NCBI RefSeq assembly: GCF_947623445.1
Contig: NC_135243.1
Location: forward strand, 22,452,479-22,516,478
DNA length: 64,000 nucleotides
DNA from: Clavelina lepadiformis
Lineage: Eukaryota > Chordata > Ascidiacea > Aplousobranchia > Clavelinidae
Reading direction: 5' to 3'
Positions 1 to 12,441 of the stretch are shown in pieces. Under the pieces are notes generated by a model. It was not told the DNA's origin. It ran no database searches and saw nothing but the letters and a program-made list of their open reading frames with translations. The translations under genes were made by a program, and so were the position numbers. The stretch's first letter is position 1, and each line of letters starts with the position of its first letter.

Positions 1-3000
1 CCGGGTTGGGTTGAATTACCGCAAAATCTAACTGAAGGATTCATCCACTGTGTTGGCGAAGCAACATCGGCTTCTCTGATCCAAATTACAGGTGATTGGT
101 GATAGTTCGTAGTTTTTATTGATGCCGGAAACATCAAGCATAAATATTGACAGCACCATACTTTAATCTTTTTGTTTTTATCGACGTTTCAAATCGATCA
201 ATCGATCGATAGAAAGGCCCATATTTAAGGTACACCCTCAAGCCGTATAGTTTTGTTAGGACTTTTCGTCAACAGCGACCAACACCATCTATTCAGGACA
301 CAAAGTTTAAATTTTCTACGTCAAATGTCATTTAAGCTTGCTGCTGTTTCCATTTCCTCATTCTTCATTGAACTTGAAGTTTGCACTCATATTAGTTCGC
401 CCGGGTTCTATAGGTCGATTCAATCCACTTACGACCACACCAAAAATGAATAAACCCAGGTAGACTCAACCAAGGTCTGTCAGTTGAACAGTCCCTGCGC
501 TAAAAATTCCTGAGTTTAATTAATCGTTGGTTGAACTGACCCGATCACCTTCTTATGCTCTGGCTTTTGTGTCATCGCCATACAGTAGTATGTTATGTTT
601 GCTTGAAGACTGTGATAAATATTTAACGTTATTGGTTCGTTTCACGAGTTGACGCAAGCTCGGAAATCAGAAATACCCAACAGTAGTTGTATGAGGAAAA
701 CCGAGCAACATTAATCCACGAATTTAAAGCTTAGTTCTTGTGATATTTTCTCATTTTGCTCCAATCTTGGTGTATATTTTCTCATGAATTGTTTTGAGTT
801 TAAGTTTCAAATAGAATAATTTTCGGCAGTTTTTTTACTGTTTTCAATTTGATTTGGGATGTTTGAAAGACGGAATCGCTGAATTATCTGTTGCGCTAAA
901 CATTTGAGATATAGATAAGATATAAATACTCATCCAATAATAAAACCTAGGTTATTGTAAAGCTTAAAAATGTTTTTTTATCTTTTTCCAAGTGCCAACA
1001 TCAAACGTAACATCGGTACATGTTGTGGACAAATCTCTGATAAAGGTAGAATCACTAAATTTTCCTGCCAATTATCCAAACGATTACATCCAGGAGACGG
1101 TGATAGAGAGCCGCCAATCAACCTCATATACCGTTACCTTCAATTCTACATTTGGACTTGGCCCTTTCCTTCCTCTTTTTGTGAGTACAACGAATGAAAT
1201 TGTTATAAAGTAAATTTAGGGACTTTGTAATTTACGTGGTTTATCTCATCTGATATTGGCGCAGATAACATCGGATGAAGGGACAGGATTTGTGTATATT
1301 AACACAATTGCTGCTCCTGATCCATTTGAAATCACCGGAAAAGAAATAAAAATACAATTTGTTTCAGACGCTTTCACCCCGGAAGCAGGATTTCAAATAA
1401 CATTTGAAAAAAGTAGGCATTTGTTGTTGAGATTTTTTCACTTTAACAAACTCACAAAATCTTTTTTGAATTTTTATTTCCAGAACAGCTTACTTGCAGC
1501 GACCAGGGTCAAGTTAAAATCAGGTGATTAAAAGTTAAAGCTTCATTAAAATTAATTCGACTAATAATTATTAATGATTATCTTCTATAGCTTTGGTCAT
1601 ACCGCTTGAAGCCCTTGTAAGATTAGTTTGACCGACATACTGTGCTATTGGTGTTTTTAGGTTATTAAACCAAACTGTGTACGATTTATGCGGAAATGAA
1701 GACGGTTACGTCATAATCAGCTCAACTCCTGTCGACGATGTGAACTTAGTTGACCCCGAGTGTAAAGCAAACGCAAATGATCCAAATTTCAACCTTGGTT
1801 TGTCCAATTGCTCGTTATTGGAGGTATTTTCCATCTCATTAAAAAATTAAGGCAAAACGAATTATTTTATCGGATGTTTGTTTCAGGCAGATTACGATAC
1901 TGTCAACTAAACATTTTTTGTGACGTACCACTTAGATCACAGACGACGTTCTCAAAGCGCACTTTCTTCTTCGATGTCTTCCTAAATTGAATGAGTCTGA
2001 ACCGATCCAGCGCTACATGGATGGATGCTTGAACCTTACGTGCGAGTACAACAGGACAGAACTGCTTGAAACTGGAGCGATTGTTCCCGAGATCAAGTGA
2101 GTATTAGACGTTTGTTGCAACATGTTGACGCTCGTTGCATTGATCAACTTTCAACAGGAAAGTGGAGCTGGATTCTGTTGAGCAAGAAGGAAGATTAGGA
2201 GTTAACATTTTCTTCACCACAAGTCAGTCTTATTCGATTGAACTCGATGGGGGTGCTGAGGTCACGGTTCCGGATCCCGTTTACACAAAATTAGAGCTGA
2301 GTACATCCGACGAAGCTTTTCACGTTCAGGTTTCAAATGATAAGCGCTTGAAATAACTGAAATGTTTCTATTTATGATTGCTGCCATACGTCAGAGATGA
2401 TGACGTCATTTTATGATAATGTTTTTGATTTAGTTAAAGGAATGCTGGGCGACACCGAGTGAAAACCCTAATGATGAAGGAACAAGATACAACATCATTG
2501 AAAACAGGTGATCTGGCTATAATGCAAGAATGACCCTTGTTACATATTTATTGACGTTTCTTTTGTAATCTAAAAGTTGTCCAGCTAATAACCCATTTGA
2601 ATCCGATGATTCAATCGAAATTGACCGGAACTACCTGGAAAAAAATGCTACCTTCAATTTTAAGTCCTTTGTGTGGTCAGAGAATGAAGAGCAAGCAATT
2701 TATGTTTATTGCCGCGTCACCATATGTCACGAGGATGTTGACTCTGGATGTCCGGCTGCTGTAAGCTTGCATGTATCTTCTATAAAAGGGTCACTTGTAT
2801 TAAAGGATTTTGGAACTTTAACTTCATTTGAAAATCGCTTGAACTTAATTACGTTCCTTAAAGGATTTTTTACTATTTTGTCATAATTTTATCAGCCTGG
2901 TTGTACTAAAAAAAGGAAACGTGACGTGTCATCACCTGATTCGCTCCTGGTTGCATCCGGACCTATCTTCATCAAAAATAGCAGGAAGAAGAGTTGTGAG

Positions 3001-3395
3001 CAGGTAACAACTCACGCGTCGTATTTGTTTTGTGCAACATATTTGAGGAAGATTTTTAATTTTTGTTTGTTACATTTTTTACAGTCAAACGGTGGCTGCA
3101 GTGATGTGTGTGAGATGCGTAACGATGATGTCATATGCATGTGTTATGATGGTAAATTTCTTGGAGAAGATGGAAAAACGTGTCAAGGTAAACTTAATGC
3201 GATTTCGCGTTTCTTTATACCATTATGACGACATTAATTACGTCAGGTGTTGAGAAGTATGAAGTTATTGAAGGGGGAAGCGATTCCTGGATCCTGGTTG
3301 GTGTCATCGCAGCTTTCTTCATCGTAGTTGGTTGTTTGTTTGTGTGGAGCAAGAAAGATGGAAAGAGCAGAGATGGCACCCGACCCCTTATTTGA
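1..3395 (+). CDS. CUB-ZP-EGF transmembrane protein, copy 1 (5' cut by window start)
   Basis: Spliced gene entering at the left edge. Coding exons read: 1-91, 993-1180, 1265-1412, 1484-1523, 1661-1823, 1936-2096, 2158-2329, 2434-2507, 2577-2760, 2896-3003, 3085-3187, 3247-3395 (TGA). All introns are GT-AG and the phases join without a break. In order the protein has a CUB domain (LNFPANYP ... GFQITFEK), a complete zona pellucida (ZP) domain with the hallmark ECWATPS, NSCPANNPF, FKSFVW and YVYCRVTICHED blocks, a dibasic KKRKR furin-type site, an EGF-like module (SNGGCSDVC ... CMCYDG), one transmembrane helix (WILVGVIAAFFIVVGCLFVW) and a short basic tail. ZP proteins are secreted, cleaved at such a site and polymerise into extracellular coats; that is family knowledge. 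The tandem partner at 8800-12441 supplies the missing first exon. The exact role is unknown; an egg-coat or epithelial-matrix protein is an inference. Confidence 0.9.
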
Positions 3396-5859
3396 AATCG
3401 ATGAAACAGACTAGATCCCTGCTACGTTGTTGTCTATTTTGTAAACAAGAATTGCTATCATTAGTGACGTCATTGATACAACCATATTATTACTTACGTC
3501 GAATGCTTTTTGCAGCAATCTGGATCTTCTGTTTATCGCGCCATATAGAAAAATGCGTATGACGTCATAATTTGCAAACTTTGCTCATAATATAAAATTG
3601 AACTCGTATGTGACATCAAGTTTTAACATATCTTCAGGTTTGACATGATCACAACCTAATTGTCGGCTTAATAAATTCTGACTTGTATCCTCTGTTCATG
3701 TAAATTTGCGATCTTACTTCAGAGTCGTGTCTTTGTGGTTATAGCTCATGACAAAATTGAACGTTGTTGAAATTGTTCGACATGGATGAGCAATGAGATG
3801 ATTTGTTAAAAATGTGTTTGTGAAACTTGTTCCAGTTAAGATATATACCTGTGCTTATTATTCAATACAACTCTATACTGCATGACATCCGCGTGTACAT
3901 TGTGGGGCAATACCATGCCAGGTTTAATACTTTGTTCAATCTAACAGGAAATGTCCTTTAAACAGCTTAAAATGTGGACAGGTGTTTAATTATCTAAGTG
4001 CCATATCTGCCACGACTATGGTCATCCAAGCCTCTCTGTTATTTAACTGTGACGCATTCAATTTCTTCAACGCTGAAAACGCAATAATTATTAATCCAAT
4101 TTATGTCTACTGTAGTAGTAAACTTCTTTGATCATACCTCTTCAGGAAAGCTGGTTTAGTGGTCGGCCTTGCTAGAAAAACAGGCTAAAAAAGTTAAGAA
4201 CTGCCGTTACGGACCAAAGCATGGAATTATGTCGGTGCCTGTCTCAACAACTCTGACTTATCGCTTCGTTATTATAAGCAGTTCATTTCTGCATTTGATA
4301 CAAAATATGTTTGCTTTATGCAGCCAAAGTGAGACCGCTTCATTAAAATCACTTGTACGCTGTGGAACGCTATTGAAACATTTTTGTACACTCGTTTTCT
4401 TGTTATGGAAAACGTGTCTTGTTTAAAGTAGCAAGTTTCCACCAAGCATTTGTGTTCCTTTTCTTCAGCAAAAACTTAATCAATTAATCTTAAGTTTAAT
4501 CAGTGAATATTTTGTAACGGTTTGTCGTCAGCGATATCACAGAAACTGGCTTAAATCAACTGCATATTAAGCAACAATAGCAAACCATGTTTTGCAGTGT
4601 CTTCTTTAGCGCATTGCTTCAACGCACACGTCATTTCCTTCTTTATCTAAATCCTCGATTAAATCGGAAGTAATTGAGAAAATCGATTGTTACACGATGA
4701 CTTCTTACAAAGCTGATTCTTCGAAACGCCTGGCGTGATTTCAGAGTTACTGAGGTTTTACAAAAATGTTTTATTATGGTTTAGAAAATAAGTGCACTTT
4801 AGCACTAAAGATTTTACGATTGCATTATACCAACATTTTTCCGCAATTTTAACCGTGTATATTAACGTAGACTTTATATACGCGCGCATAAATTCGATTT
4901 GAACCATAACTTGAATATTATACAGAACGTTAATATAAAGTTTAACTTTAAGCTTGACAAAGTTGTTAATCTCATTCAAACCGCTAGCAGATAATCAACC
5001 ATTTGTTGTTTTATATTAGATTCCAATACGATCTACAGCAACTCTTTTACGCCGTAGGAAATCGTTGCAGTCGTAGCTTGTCCTCATCTGTGCATTCAAT
5101 GTTTTTAGCACGTTTATTAGCTGTTCACATATACCACGAGACCTATAGCTAATTTTAAAGTTGCCATCTGTGTTCATGCACATTAACACGGCTCTATCAG
5201 TTACCGGATTGAGAATTCACAACCAGTGTCACCGGATTCTGTAATTTCGGACAATTTCCGTTTCTACATCAAACTCGGGATCATCAACAACGCCCTACAT
5301 TAGAGTTATGTCGACCAGAAACCGGGCTCCAGCCTGGGATGGCTTTTCTTGTACACCGGGTTTTCGTTTCCAATCCACTGACGTACAGCATTGAAACGAT
5401 GTTCAATCATCTGTTGCTTGAATACACCACCTAGTTGTCGGCTTATCTTCGCTTTTTATCTTTATCTTATCTTTTGTGGATTTAACTAATTATGGGCTTA
5501 TTGGCCGTGCTAGTTGTTACAAGCAATTATTACCTTAATTATTTTAGAGCACGTTTTAAGCACTTTCGGCTTTTTCATTTTATCCCGTTCATTAGCGCAT
5601 GCTATGGTTTGATGTTTTTCATCGCCACCGCGGTTTTGACGAAAAATAAAATGTTTGCTTGATCCATAATTAGCAATTACTTTTTTCGAGCTAAGTAAAT
5701 GATTACGCAACGAACAAAACAAAAATCGATGGCAATCAGAAAAAGAGAAATTTACGGTAACATGTCCATATATACTGTATTTTTTTGGCAACAAGTTTTC
5801 ATGTTGAAGTGGAGTCATATACATATTTTTTTAAATTCCGCAAAGTTACAGATTATGAC

Positions 5860-6858
5860 TAGGGCCATTTTTATTTTGACCTAAAAAAATTTTTTTTTGA
5901 CTTTATTTTTGTCAAATTTTGACTTTATTTTGACCTAACGAAATTGCTTATTTGTAGAGGCCACAGTTCTTCCTCCAGTTACCCAAACATAATATTTTGT
6001 CGATTTCAGACCCAAACGTAATATTTTGTCGAAAAGTCATGGTGTTTTATGGATTATAAAAAGTGCGTCGTGTTTTTTGGCGTTAGATTTAGGTAGCTTG
6101 TGTTATTTTGTCCTTGTGAAAAGGGCACTTTGCCTCGATTTTCTCCGCATAGTAAATTCTAATAAACAGCAAATTAAACAGGGAATGCTTGTTGTTGCTC
6201 CAATCCAGCTTGATGGCGTTTACTTTTCCTGTGGCTTTCAACAAAATACTTTTTATCGCACTTCACTATAACCTCGCAAAAATTGCACCTTAAATCACCC
6301 CCGGGAGTTGCATTAAATTCATCAGAAAAATCTCGACAAATCTGTCTAACTTTTGCTGAAGACGATTTAGCTTGCTTGGGCATTTTTGTATTACAGAATG
6401 TCAGTAGGCTATTCCTAAAATCCAAACTGTTGATCTTCGAAAAGACCACGTTTATGAAGAGGAAGTGTTCTATAAGAATTATTTAAATACGTAACAATGA
6501 ATAAACAATGCACAATTTGCGATAAAAGTTACTGCTGATCCAAGTGGGCATTGTGACTTATTTCCTGCTTTTATGGGTTAATATGGTTTAATTGTGTCGC
6601 AGTTCCTGATTTACAATGCTTCCACGAGGATTTTTACAAGAATTACAATCAAGAAACACAAAAACTTTGTAAAAAGCCATATTTTGACAAATTTTGACTT
6701 TATTGAAAATTTTGACTTTATTGTAAATTTTGACTTTATTTTGACCTATAAACTTCTTAGAAACAATCCCCTAGGTGCTGAAAACAACTTTATTCTTTGA
6801 TTCGTGGTCAGACGAGGTCCTTAAAAATTTTTGACTTTATTGACTTTTGCGGGCCTTA
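5860..6858. mobile_element. hAT-type DNA transposon inserted in unit copy 1
   Basis: A 999 bp insertion present here and absent from the homologous place in unit copy 2 (14939-14946). It is flanked by an exact 8 bp target duplication ATTATGAC (5852-5859 and 6859-6866), which the empty site carries once. The ends are TAGGGCC... and the reverse complement of ...GGGCCTTA, a short inverted repeat of hAT style. Both subterminal regions carry many copies of TTTTGACTTTATT, resembling transposase-binding repeats. No full transposase is present; the interior holds one short zinc-finger ORF on the minus strand. An 8 bp duplication is diagnostic for hAT-like integration. Confidence 0.85.
6174..6449 (-). 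CDS. CGGBP1-like / BED-type zinc-finger ORF inside the hAT element
   Basis: A 91-codon uninterrupted minus-strand ORF; a second in-frame ATG (MPKQAKSSSAK) 22 codons in is the likelier start and gives about 70 aa. The core ICRDFSDEF ... LRCNFC ... ESHRKSKRH carries C-x2-C followed by two histidines, the BED-like finger also seen in vertebrate CGGBP1, which is itself thought to derive from a hAT transposase. It resembles only the DNA-binding N-terminus of a transposase, so it may be a truncated transposase or a stand-alone binding protein. The element has no visible catalytic domain. Confidence 0.6.
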   Translation of the reverse strand: MVFSKINSLDFRNSLLTFCNTKMPKQAKSSSAKVRQICRDFSDEFNATPGGDLRCNFCEVIVKCDKKYFVESHRKSKRHQAGLEQQQAFPV

Positions 6859-7894
6859 ATTATGACTATACTTGAAATAATAAATAAGATGATTAATAAC
6901 TAGGCTAACAACGAAGGGTCAGGTCAGGGTTTATAGAGATAAGTAAATTCTTTTAACTCGAAGTGAAACTGTAAAGTTCATCTGCAACGTTTTCTGTCGC
7001 GTGCGCAATTATTTCTGGCTATATACAAATTTGTGGTATATGTGAGGAGCATATTAGTGAGATTTGTACAACTTGAAGTTGTTACTCTTTTACCATTTGT
7101 TATTGCTATATTGCATGATCAAAGAGCTACTTGTTGCAAGACATGTTTAAGTCGTTGAAATGATTTAAGTGAATTCATGAAGTATTGCTGTATCGTGCAT
7201 GAACCGCAAATCTAGGACAACATTATTTTATGTTACTGTATAGTACTATAGTACTATGTTAAAGTTTTGAATTGCAATGCTCAGTGTCTTGCAAGAAACA
7301 TCCAGAGTTGTCATCGTTGGAGCTGAGACGAGCAGTGATTCACCGATTGTAGAATGCAATTTTAATTGCGCTTTGTCAGCACCAAGTGGTTAAATATGAG
7401 TGTTTGCGCTATCTATTTTTTACTGCGTCATCGTCGCTAGGTTACAGCTAGCTGTGCTTTACTGATGATAATGTGAATATTAGCGAATCATTAGTTTATT
7501 TTAAGTCTTGCAACTACCACGATATATCCTAGAATCAATTTAGAGAAAAGGTTCATGTAATTACGCAATAAACCTTTTAATATAAATCAGTTAGTTCGGT
7601 AATATTCAGTCTTATGACGTACAATAGCTGTCACTTTACCGTATAAACTTTTGATACGCCGTGTCTAACAATTTTTGAGATACCTCAAATTACGATTTTG
7701 AAACGCAGGGTATTCGCCTATTATATGCTTTCCTATAGGTTGTAGCTAATAAATAGTCGCAAATGCAATGACAAACAAGAAATGAAATAAACCAAAAATA
7801 TAAAGTCTTAAAATTTCTTATGGCATGAAACGGTTGGGTTTGTGAGGGGTATCATGGCCCAATGGATTGTCCCTACCCTAAATACGCTGTCGTG

Positions 7895-8799
7895 AGTGGT
7901 AACCAAGTCATCGTAACCAGGTCACCAAGTCGTAACCAGGTTTGAAATTTTTATAAATTTCATTCTTTTCCCATTTTAAATTACATTTTGACGTTTATCG
8001 AGCAAAAAATGTTACAAAATGCAGAAACCTAATGGACAAGAACTGTCTCGAGTCAAGTCATAAATGCAATTTTATAAAATGAGACGCGAGTCGAGTCAAG
8101 GTTTTGCAAAAAAAAAATGACTCAAAAATGACTCTTAAGCTCATTTAAGTTACCTCCAAATAACAATCCCGGTTTTCCCGTTAAATAAAATAAAATCATG
8201 AAATTGAATCATAAAATTCCTGGTTCCCAGTTTTAGATTTATTCTGTCAATCCTTTATGCTGACAAGATTGATTATCATGTAGATAAGCTTCATGCCCAT
8301 ATAAGGAATGACGGGAACGATTTTGCAACAAACAAAATCTCCACTGGTTTTCAAATAGTCAAGTTTTGCATCAACAACATGTCATGCCACTTTATTGCAT
8401 TTGTTACTTTTCTGGAGCGGTAATTTGCTAACAACTAGATGGCGGTAAACCATTTAATTACGTAGCTTGACTGGACCTCCTTTGAAAACGGTGCACATCT
8501 ATACCATAACTGGATTCGCTTATTATTTGTTAGCGATTATACAGTATGTTGCTTAATATCCATGCAGTATACAAGCACTACATAATATACTGCGAATGAT
8601 ATTTAGAATGTTTAAGGTAATCATCGGATGTAGCACTCATTATTTTAATCGCATTGTTTCATCGCACAATCGTATTTCCGTAAACTGTCTTGCTTTGTTT
8701 GTTTCGTTGTGATGCATCCTGCCGCATGAGCCACGTTTTATGCCGCGTAAGATCTTTTATGATTTTAGTTGTATAACGAGGGAACCTGACGTTTGTAAA
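7895..8799. other. Junction between tandem units and upstream region of copy 2
   Basis: Non-coding by eye. It contains short repeats of GTAACCAGG-type words at 7899-7940 and a dispersed CTCGAGTCAAGTCA-type repeat at 8047-8140. The remainder should hold the promoter of the complete CUB-ZP gene, but I could not identify a core promoter motif with confidence. Confidence 0.4.
8046..8140. repeat. Dispersed CTCGAGTCAAGTCA repeat, copy A
   Basis: Contains CTCGAGTCAAGTCA and CGAGTCGAGTCAAGG followed by ATGACTC words. Related sequence recurs at 25739-25845 and 56455-56870 in this window, so this is one member of an interspersed non-coding family. No target duplication could be fixed. Confidence 0.5.
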
Positions 8800-11700
8800 A
8801 TGTTTGTCGGTTTCATATTTCTGTTACTGGTTGGATTGCTGAGAGCTGGAGCAGATGCGCAGTGTACATCAGTATTAGAGTTGAATGTGGTTGGAGATTT
8901 TGTAAATATACCATTGCCAAGCGACTGCCCTGTGACTAATACCACTATTAATCGGGACATAAATGGAACGACGGTCGTTTATATTCCAAAATATACAGGA
9001 ACAACCGTTTCTCCTGGATTCCGATGCTTGGTGATTTGAGTATAAATTGAGTTTCAATGATTAATCATCTCTTCTAAAGACGTAAAGTACAGTTTTTATT
9101 GTGAGCGTAATCGATAGACAGTTGTTACTTTACGGTAGACCCATTATTACGTTTGTATACAGACTTATTTTATTTGGTCATGATTTATGTATTTAGTTTT
9201 ACGAAGGAAGCTCTACGTCCGGCACGTTTCTGGGGGCAATTCCAGAATCATTGGCTGGTTGGGTTGAATTACCGCAAAATCTAACTGAAGGATTCATCCA
9301 CTGTGTTGGCGAAGCAACATCGGCTTTTCTGTTTCAAGTTACAGGTGATTGGTGATAGTTCGTAGTTTTTATTGATGCTGGAAACATCAAGCATAAATAT
9401 TGACAGCACCATACTTTAATCTTTTTGTTTTTATAATCGAACAATCAATCGATCGATGGAAAGGGCTATGTTTAAGGCACACCCTCAAGCCGTATAGTTT
9501 TGTCAGGACTATTCGTCAACAGCGACGAGTGAGTTTAATCAATCGTTGGTTGAACTGACCGATCACCTTCTTATGCTCGGGCTTTTGTGTCATCGCCATA
9601 CCGCAGTATGTTATGTTTGCTTGAAGACTGTGATCAAGTTTTAACGTTGTTGGTTCGTTTAACGATAAGACGCAAACTCGGAAATCAGAAATACCCAACA
9701 ATAGTTGTATGAGAAAAACCGAACGACATTAATCCACAACTTTAAGGCTTAGTTCATCGTGATATTTTCTCATTTTGCTGCAATCTTGGTGTATATTTTC
9801 TAATGAATTGTTTTGAGTTTAAGTTTCAAATAGAATAATTTTCGGCCGTTTTATTACTGTTTCCAATTTTCTTTGGGATGTTTGAAAGACGGAATCGCTG
9901 ATTTATCTTATTTGCTAAAGACTTGAGATAAAGATATAAATATAGATAAGATAGATAGATAAGATATAAATACTCATCCAATAATAAATATTAAAACCTA
10001 GGTTTTTAATGCTTAGAAATGCTTTTTATCTTTTTCCAAGTGCCAACATCAAATGTAACATCGGTAGCTGTTGTGGACAAATCTCTGATAAAGGTAGAAT
10101 CACTAAACTTTCCTGCCACTTATCCTGCCAATTACATCCAGGAGACGGTGATAGAGAGCAGTCAATCAACCACATATGCGGTTACCTTCAATTCTACGTT
10201 TGGACTAAACAATATCGATGCTCTTTACGTGAGTACAACGAATGAAATTGTTGTAAAGTAAATTTGGTGACTTGGTAATTTACGTGGTTTTATCTAATCT
10301 GGTATTGGCGCAGATAACGTCGGATGAAGGGACAGGATTTGGGTATAGTAGTACAATCACTGCTCCTGATCCATTTGAAATCACCGGAAAAGAAATAGAA
10401 ATACAATTTGTTTCAGACATTTTCAACTTGCAAGCAGGATTTCAAATAACATTTGAAAAAAGTAGGCATTTGTGTTTGAGATTTTTCACTTAAATAAACT
10501 CACAACATCTTTTTTCAACTTTTATTTCCAGAACAGCTTACTTGCAGCGACCAGGGCCAAGTTAAAATCCGGTGATTAAAATTTAAAGCTTCATTAAAAT
10601 TACTTCGACTGATACTCATTAGCTTTGATCATACCACTTGAAACCCTTGTAAGATTGGTTTGACCGATATACTGTGATGTCGTAATCATGCTATTGGTGT
10701 TTTTAGCTTATTAAACCATACAGTGTACGATTTATGCGGAAATGAAGACGGTTACGTCATAATCAGCTCAACTCCTGTCGAAGATGTGAACTCAGTTGAC
10801 CCCGAGTGTAAAGCAAATGCGAGTGATCCAAATTTCAACCTTGGTTTGTACGATTGCTCGATATTGGAGGTATTTTCCATCTCATCAAAGATTTAAGACA
10901 AAACGAATTATTTTATCGGACGTTTGTTTCAAACAAATTACGATACTGTAAACTAAACATTTTTTGTGACGTACCACTTACTGTAGATCACAGACGACGT
11001 TCTCAAAGCGCACTTTCTTCTTCGATGTCTTCCTAAATTGAATAAGTCTGAACCGATCCAGCGCTACATGGATGGATGCTTCAACTTGACGTGCGAGTAC
11101 AACAGGACAGAACTGCTTGAAACTGGAGCGATTGTTCCAGAGATCAAGTGAGTATTAGACGTTTGTTGCAACATGTTGACGCTCGTTGCATTGATCAACT
11201 TTCAACAGGAAAGTGGAGCTGGATTCCGTTGAGCAAGAAGGAAGATTAGGAGTTAGCATTACATTCACCACAGATCAGTCTTATTCGTTTGAACTCGATG
11301 GGGGTGCTGAGGTCACGGTCCCGGAACCCGTTTACACAAAAGTAGAGCTGAGTACAACCGACGGCGCTTTTTACGTTCAGGTTTCAAATGATAAGCACTT
11401 GAAATAATTGCAATTGCTCTCCTTACGATTGCTGCCATACGTCAGAGATAATGTCATTTTATGATAATGTTTTTGATTCAGTTAAAGGAATGCTGGGCGA
11501 CACCTAGTGAAAACCCTGATGATGTAGGAACAAGATACAACATCATTGAAAACAGGTGATCTAGCTACAATGAAAGAATGATCCTTGTTTCATATTTATT
11601 GACGTTTATTTTTTATTCTAAAAGTTGTCCAGCTAATAACCCATTTGAATCCGAGGACGCAATCGAAATTGACCGGAACTATATGGAAAAAAATGCTACT

Positions 11701-12441
11701 TTCAATTTTAAGTCCTTTGTGTGGTCAGAGAATGCAGAGGGAGCAATTTATGTTTATTGTCGCGTCACCATATGTCACGAGGATGTTGACTCTGGATGTC
11801 CGGCTGCTGTAAGCTCGGATGTATCTTGTATAAAAGGGTCACTTGTATTAAAGGATTTCGGAACTTTAATTTCATTTGAAAATTCTTGAACTTAATTAAG
11901 TTCCTTGATGAATTTTTTACTATTGTGTCATAATTTTATCAGCCTGGTTGTACCAAAAAAAGGAAACGTGAGGTGTCATCCCCTGATTCGCTCCTGGTTT
12001 CATCCGGACCTATCTTCATCAAAAATAGCAGGAAGAAGAGTTGTGAGCAGGTAACAACTCACGCGTCGTATTTGTTTTATGTAACATGTTTGAGGAAGAT
12101 TTTTAATTTTCTTTGTTAACTTTTTTACAGTCAAACGGTGGCTGCAGTGACGTGTGTGAGATGCGTAATGATGACGTCATATGCTTGTGTTATGATGGTA
12201 AATTTCTTGGAGAAGATGAAAAAACGTGTCAAGGTAAACTTAATGCAATTACGCGTTTCGTTATACCATTATGACGACATTAATTACGTCAGGTGTTGAG
12301 AAGTATGAAATTATTGACGGGGGAAGCGATTCCTGGACCCTGGTTGGTGTCATCGCAGCTTTCTTCATCGTAGTTGGTTGTTTGTTTGCGTGGAGCAAGA
12401 AAGATGGGAAAAGCGGAGATGGCTCCCGACACCTTATTTGA
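8800..12441 (+). CDS. CUB-ZP-EGF transmembrane protein, copy 2 (complete)
   Basis: Thirteen coding exons: 8800-9030, 9197-9344, 10041-10228, 10314-10461, 10532-10571, 10707-10869, 10987-11147, 11209-11380, 11482-11555, 11625-11808, 11943-12050, 12131-12233, 12293-12441. They sum to 1869 nt, or 622 aa. I chose the ATG at 8800 because it starts directly with a signal peptide (MFVGFIFLLLVGLLRAGADA); an in-frame ATG at 8740 would add a polar leader. Approximate residues: signal 1-20, N-terminal domain of unknown fold 21-125, CUB 140-240, ZP 242-510 (ECWATPS, SFVWSENAEGAIYVYC), furin-type KKRKR near 508-512, EGF-like 540-573, transmembrane about 585-607, cytoplasmic tail of about 15 residues. Several NXT/NXS glycosylation sites are visible. 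Exon lengths from exon 3 onward equal those of copy 1, so both copies look functional. The domain order suggests a membrane-tethered ZP precursor. Confidence 0.92.

Larger units (their letters stand above)
1..7894 (+). repeat. Tandem segmental duplication, unit copy 1
   Basis: From the window start to about 7894 the sequence aligns with 9254-15971, genic and intergenic parts alike. The match ends at the shared words AATACGCTGTCGTGA (copy 1) and AATACGCTGTAGTGA (copy 2). Differences include a 999 bp transposon at 5860, about 230 bp in intron 2 present only here (281-508), and small indels. Past 3395 no gene is visible apart from the transposon. Confidence 0.88.

Noticed and set aside
8740-8799. 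Upstream ATG extending the CUB-ZP copy 2 protein by 20 residues
   Set aside because: It would place polar residues before an otherwise typical signal peptide; the ATG at 8800 is the better start.
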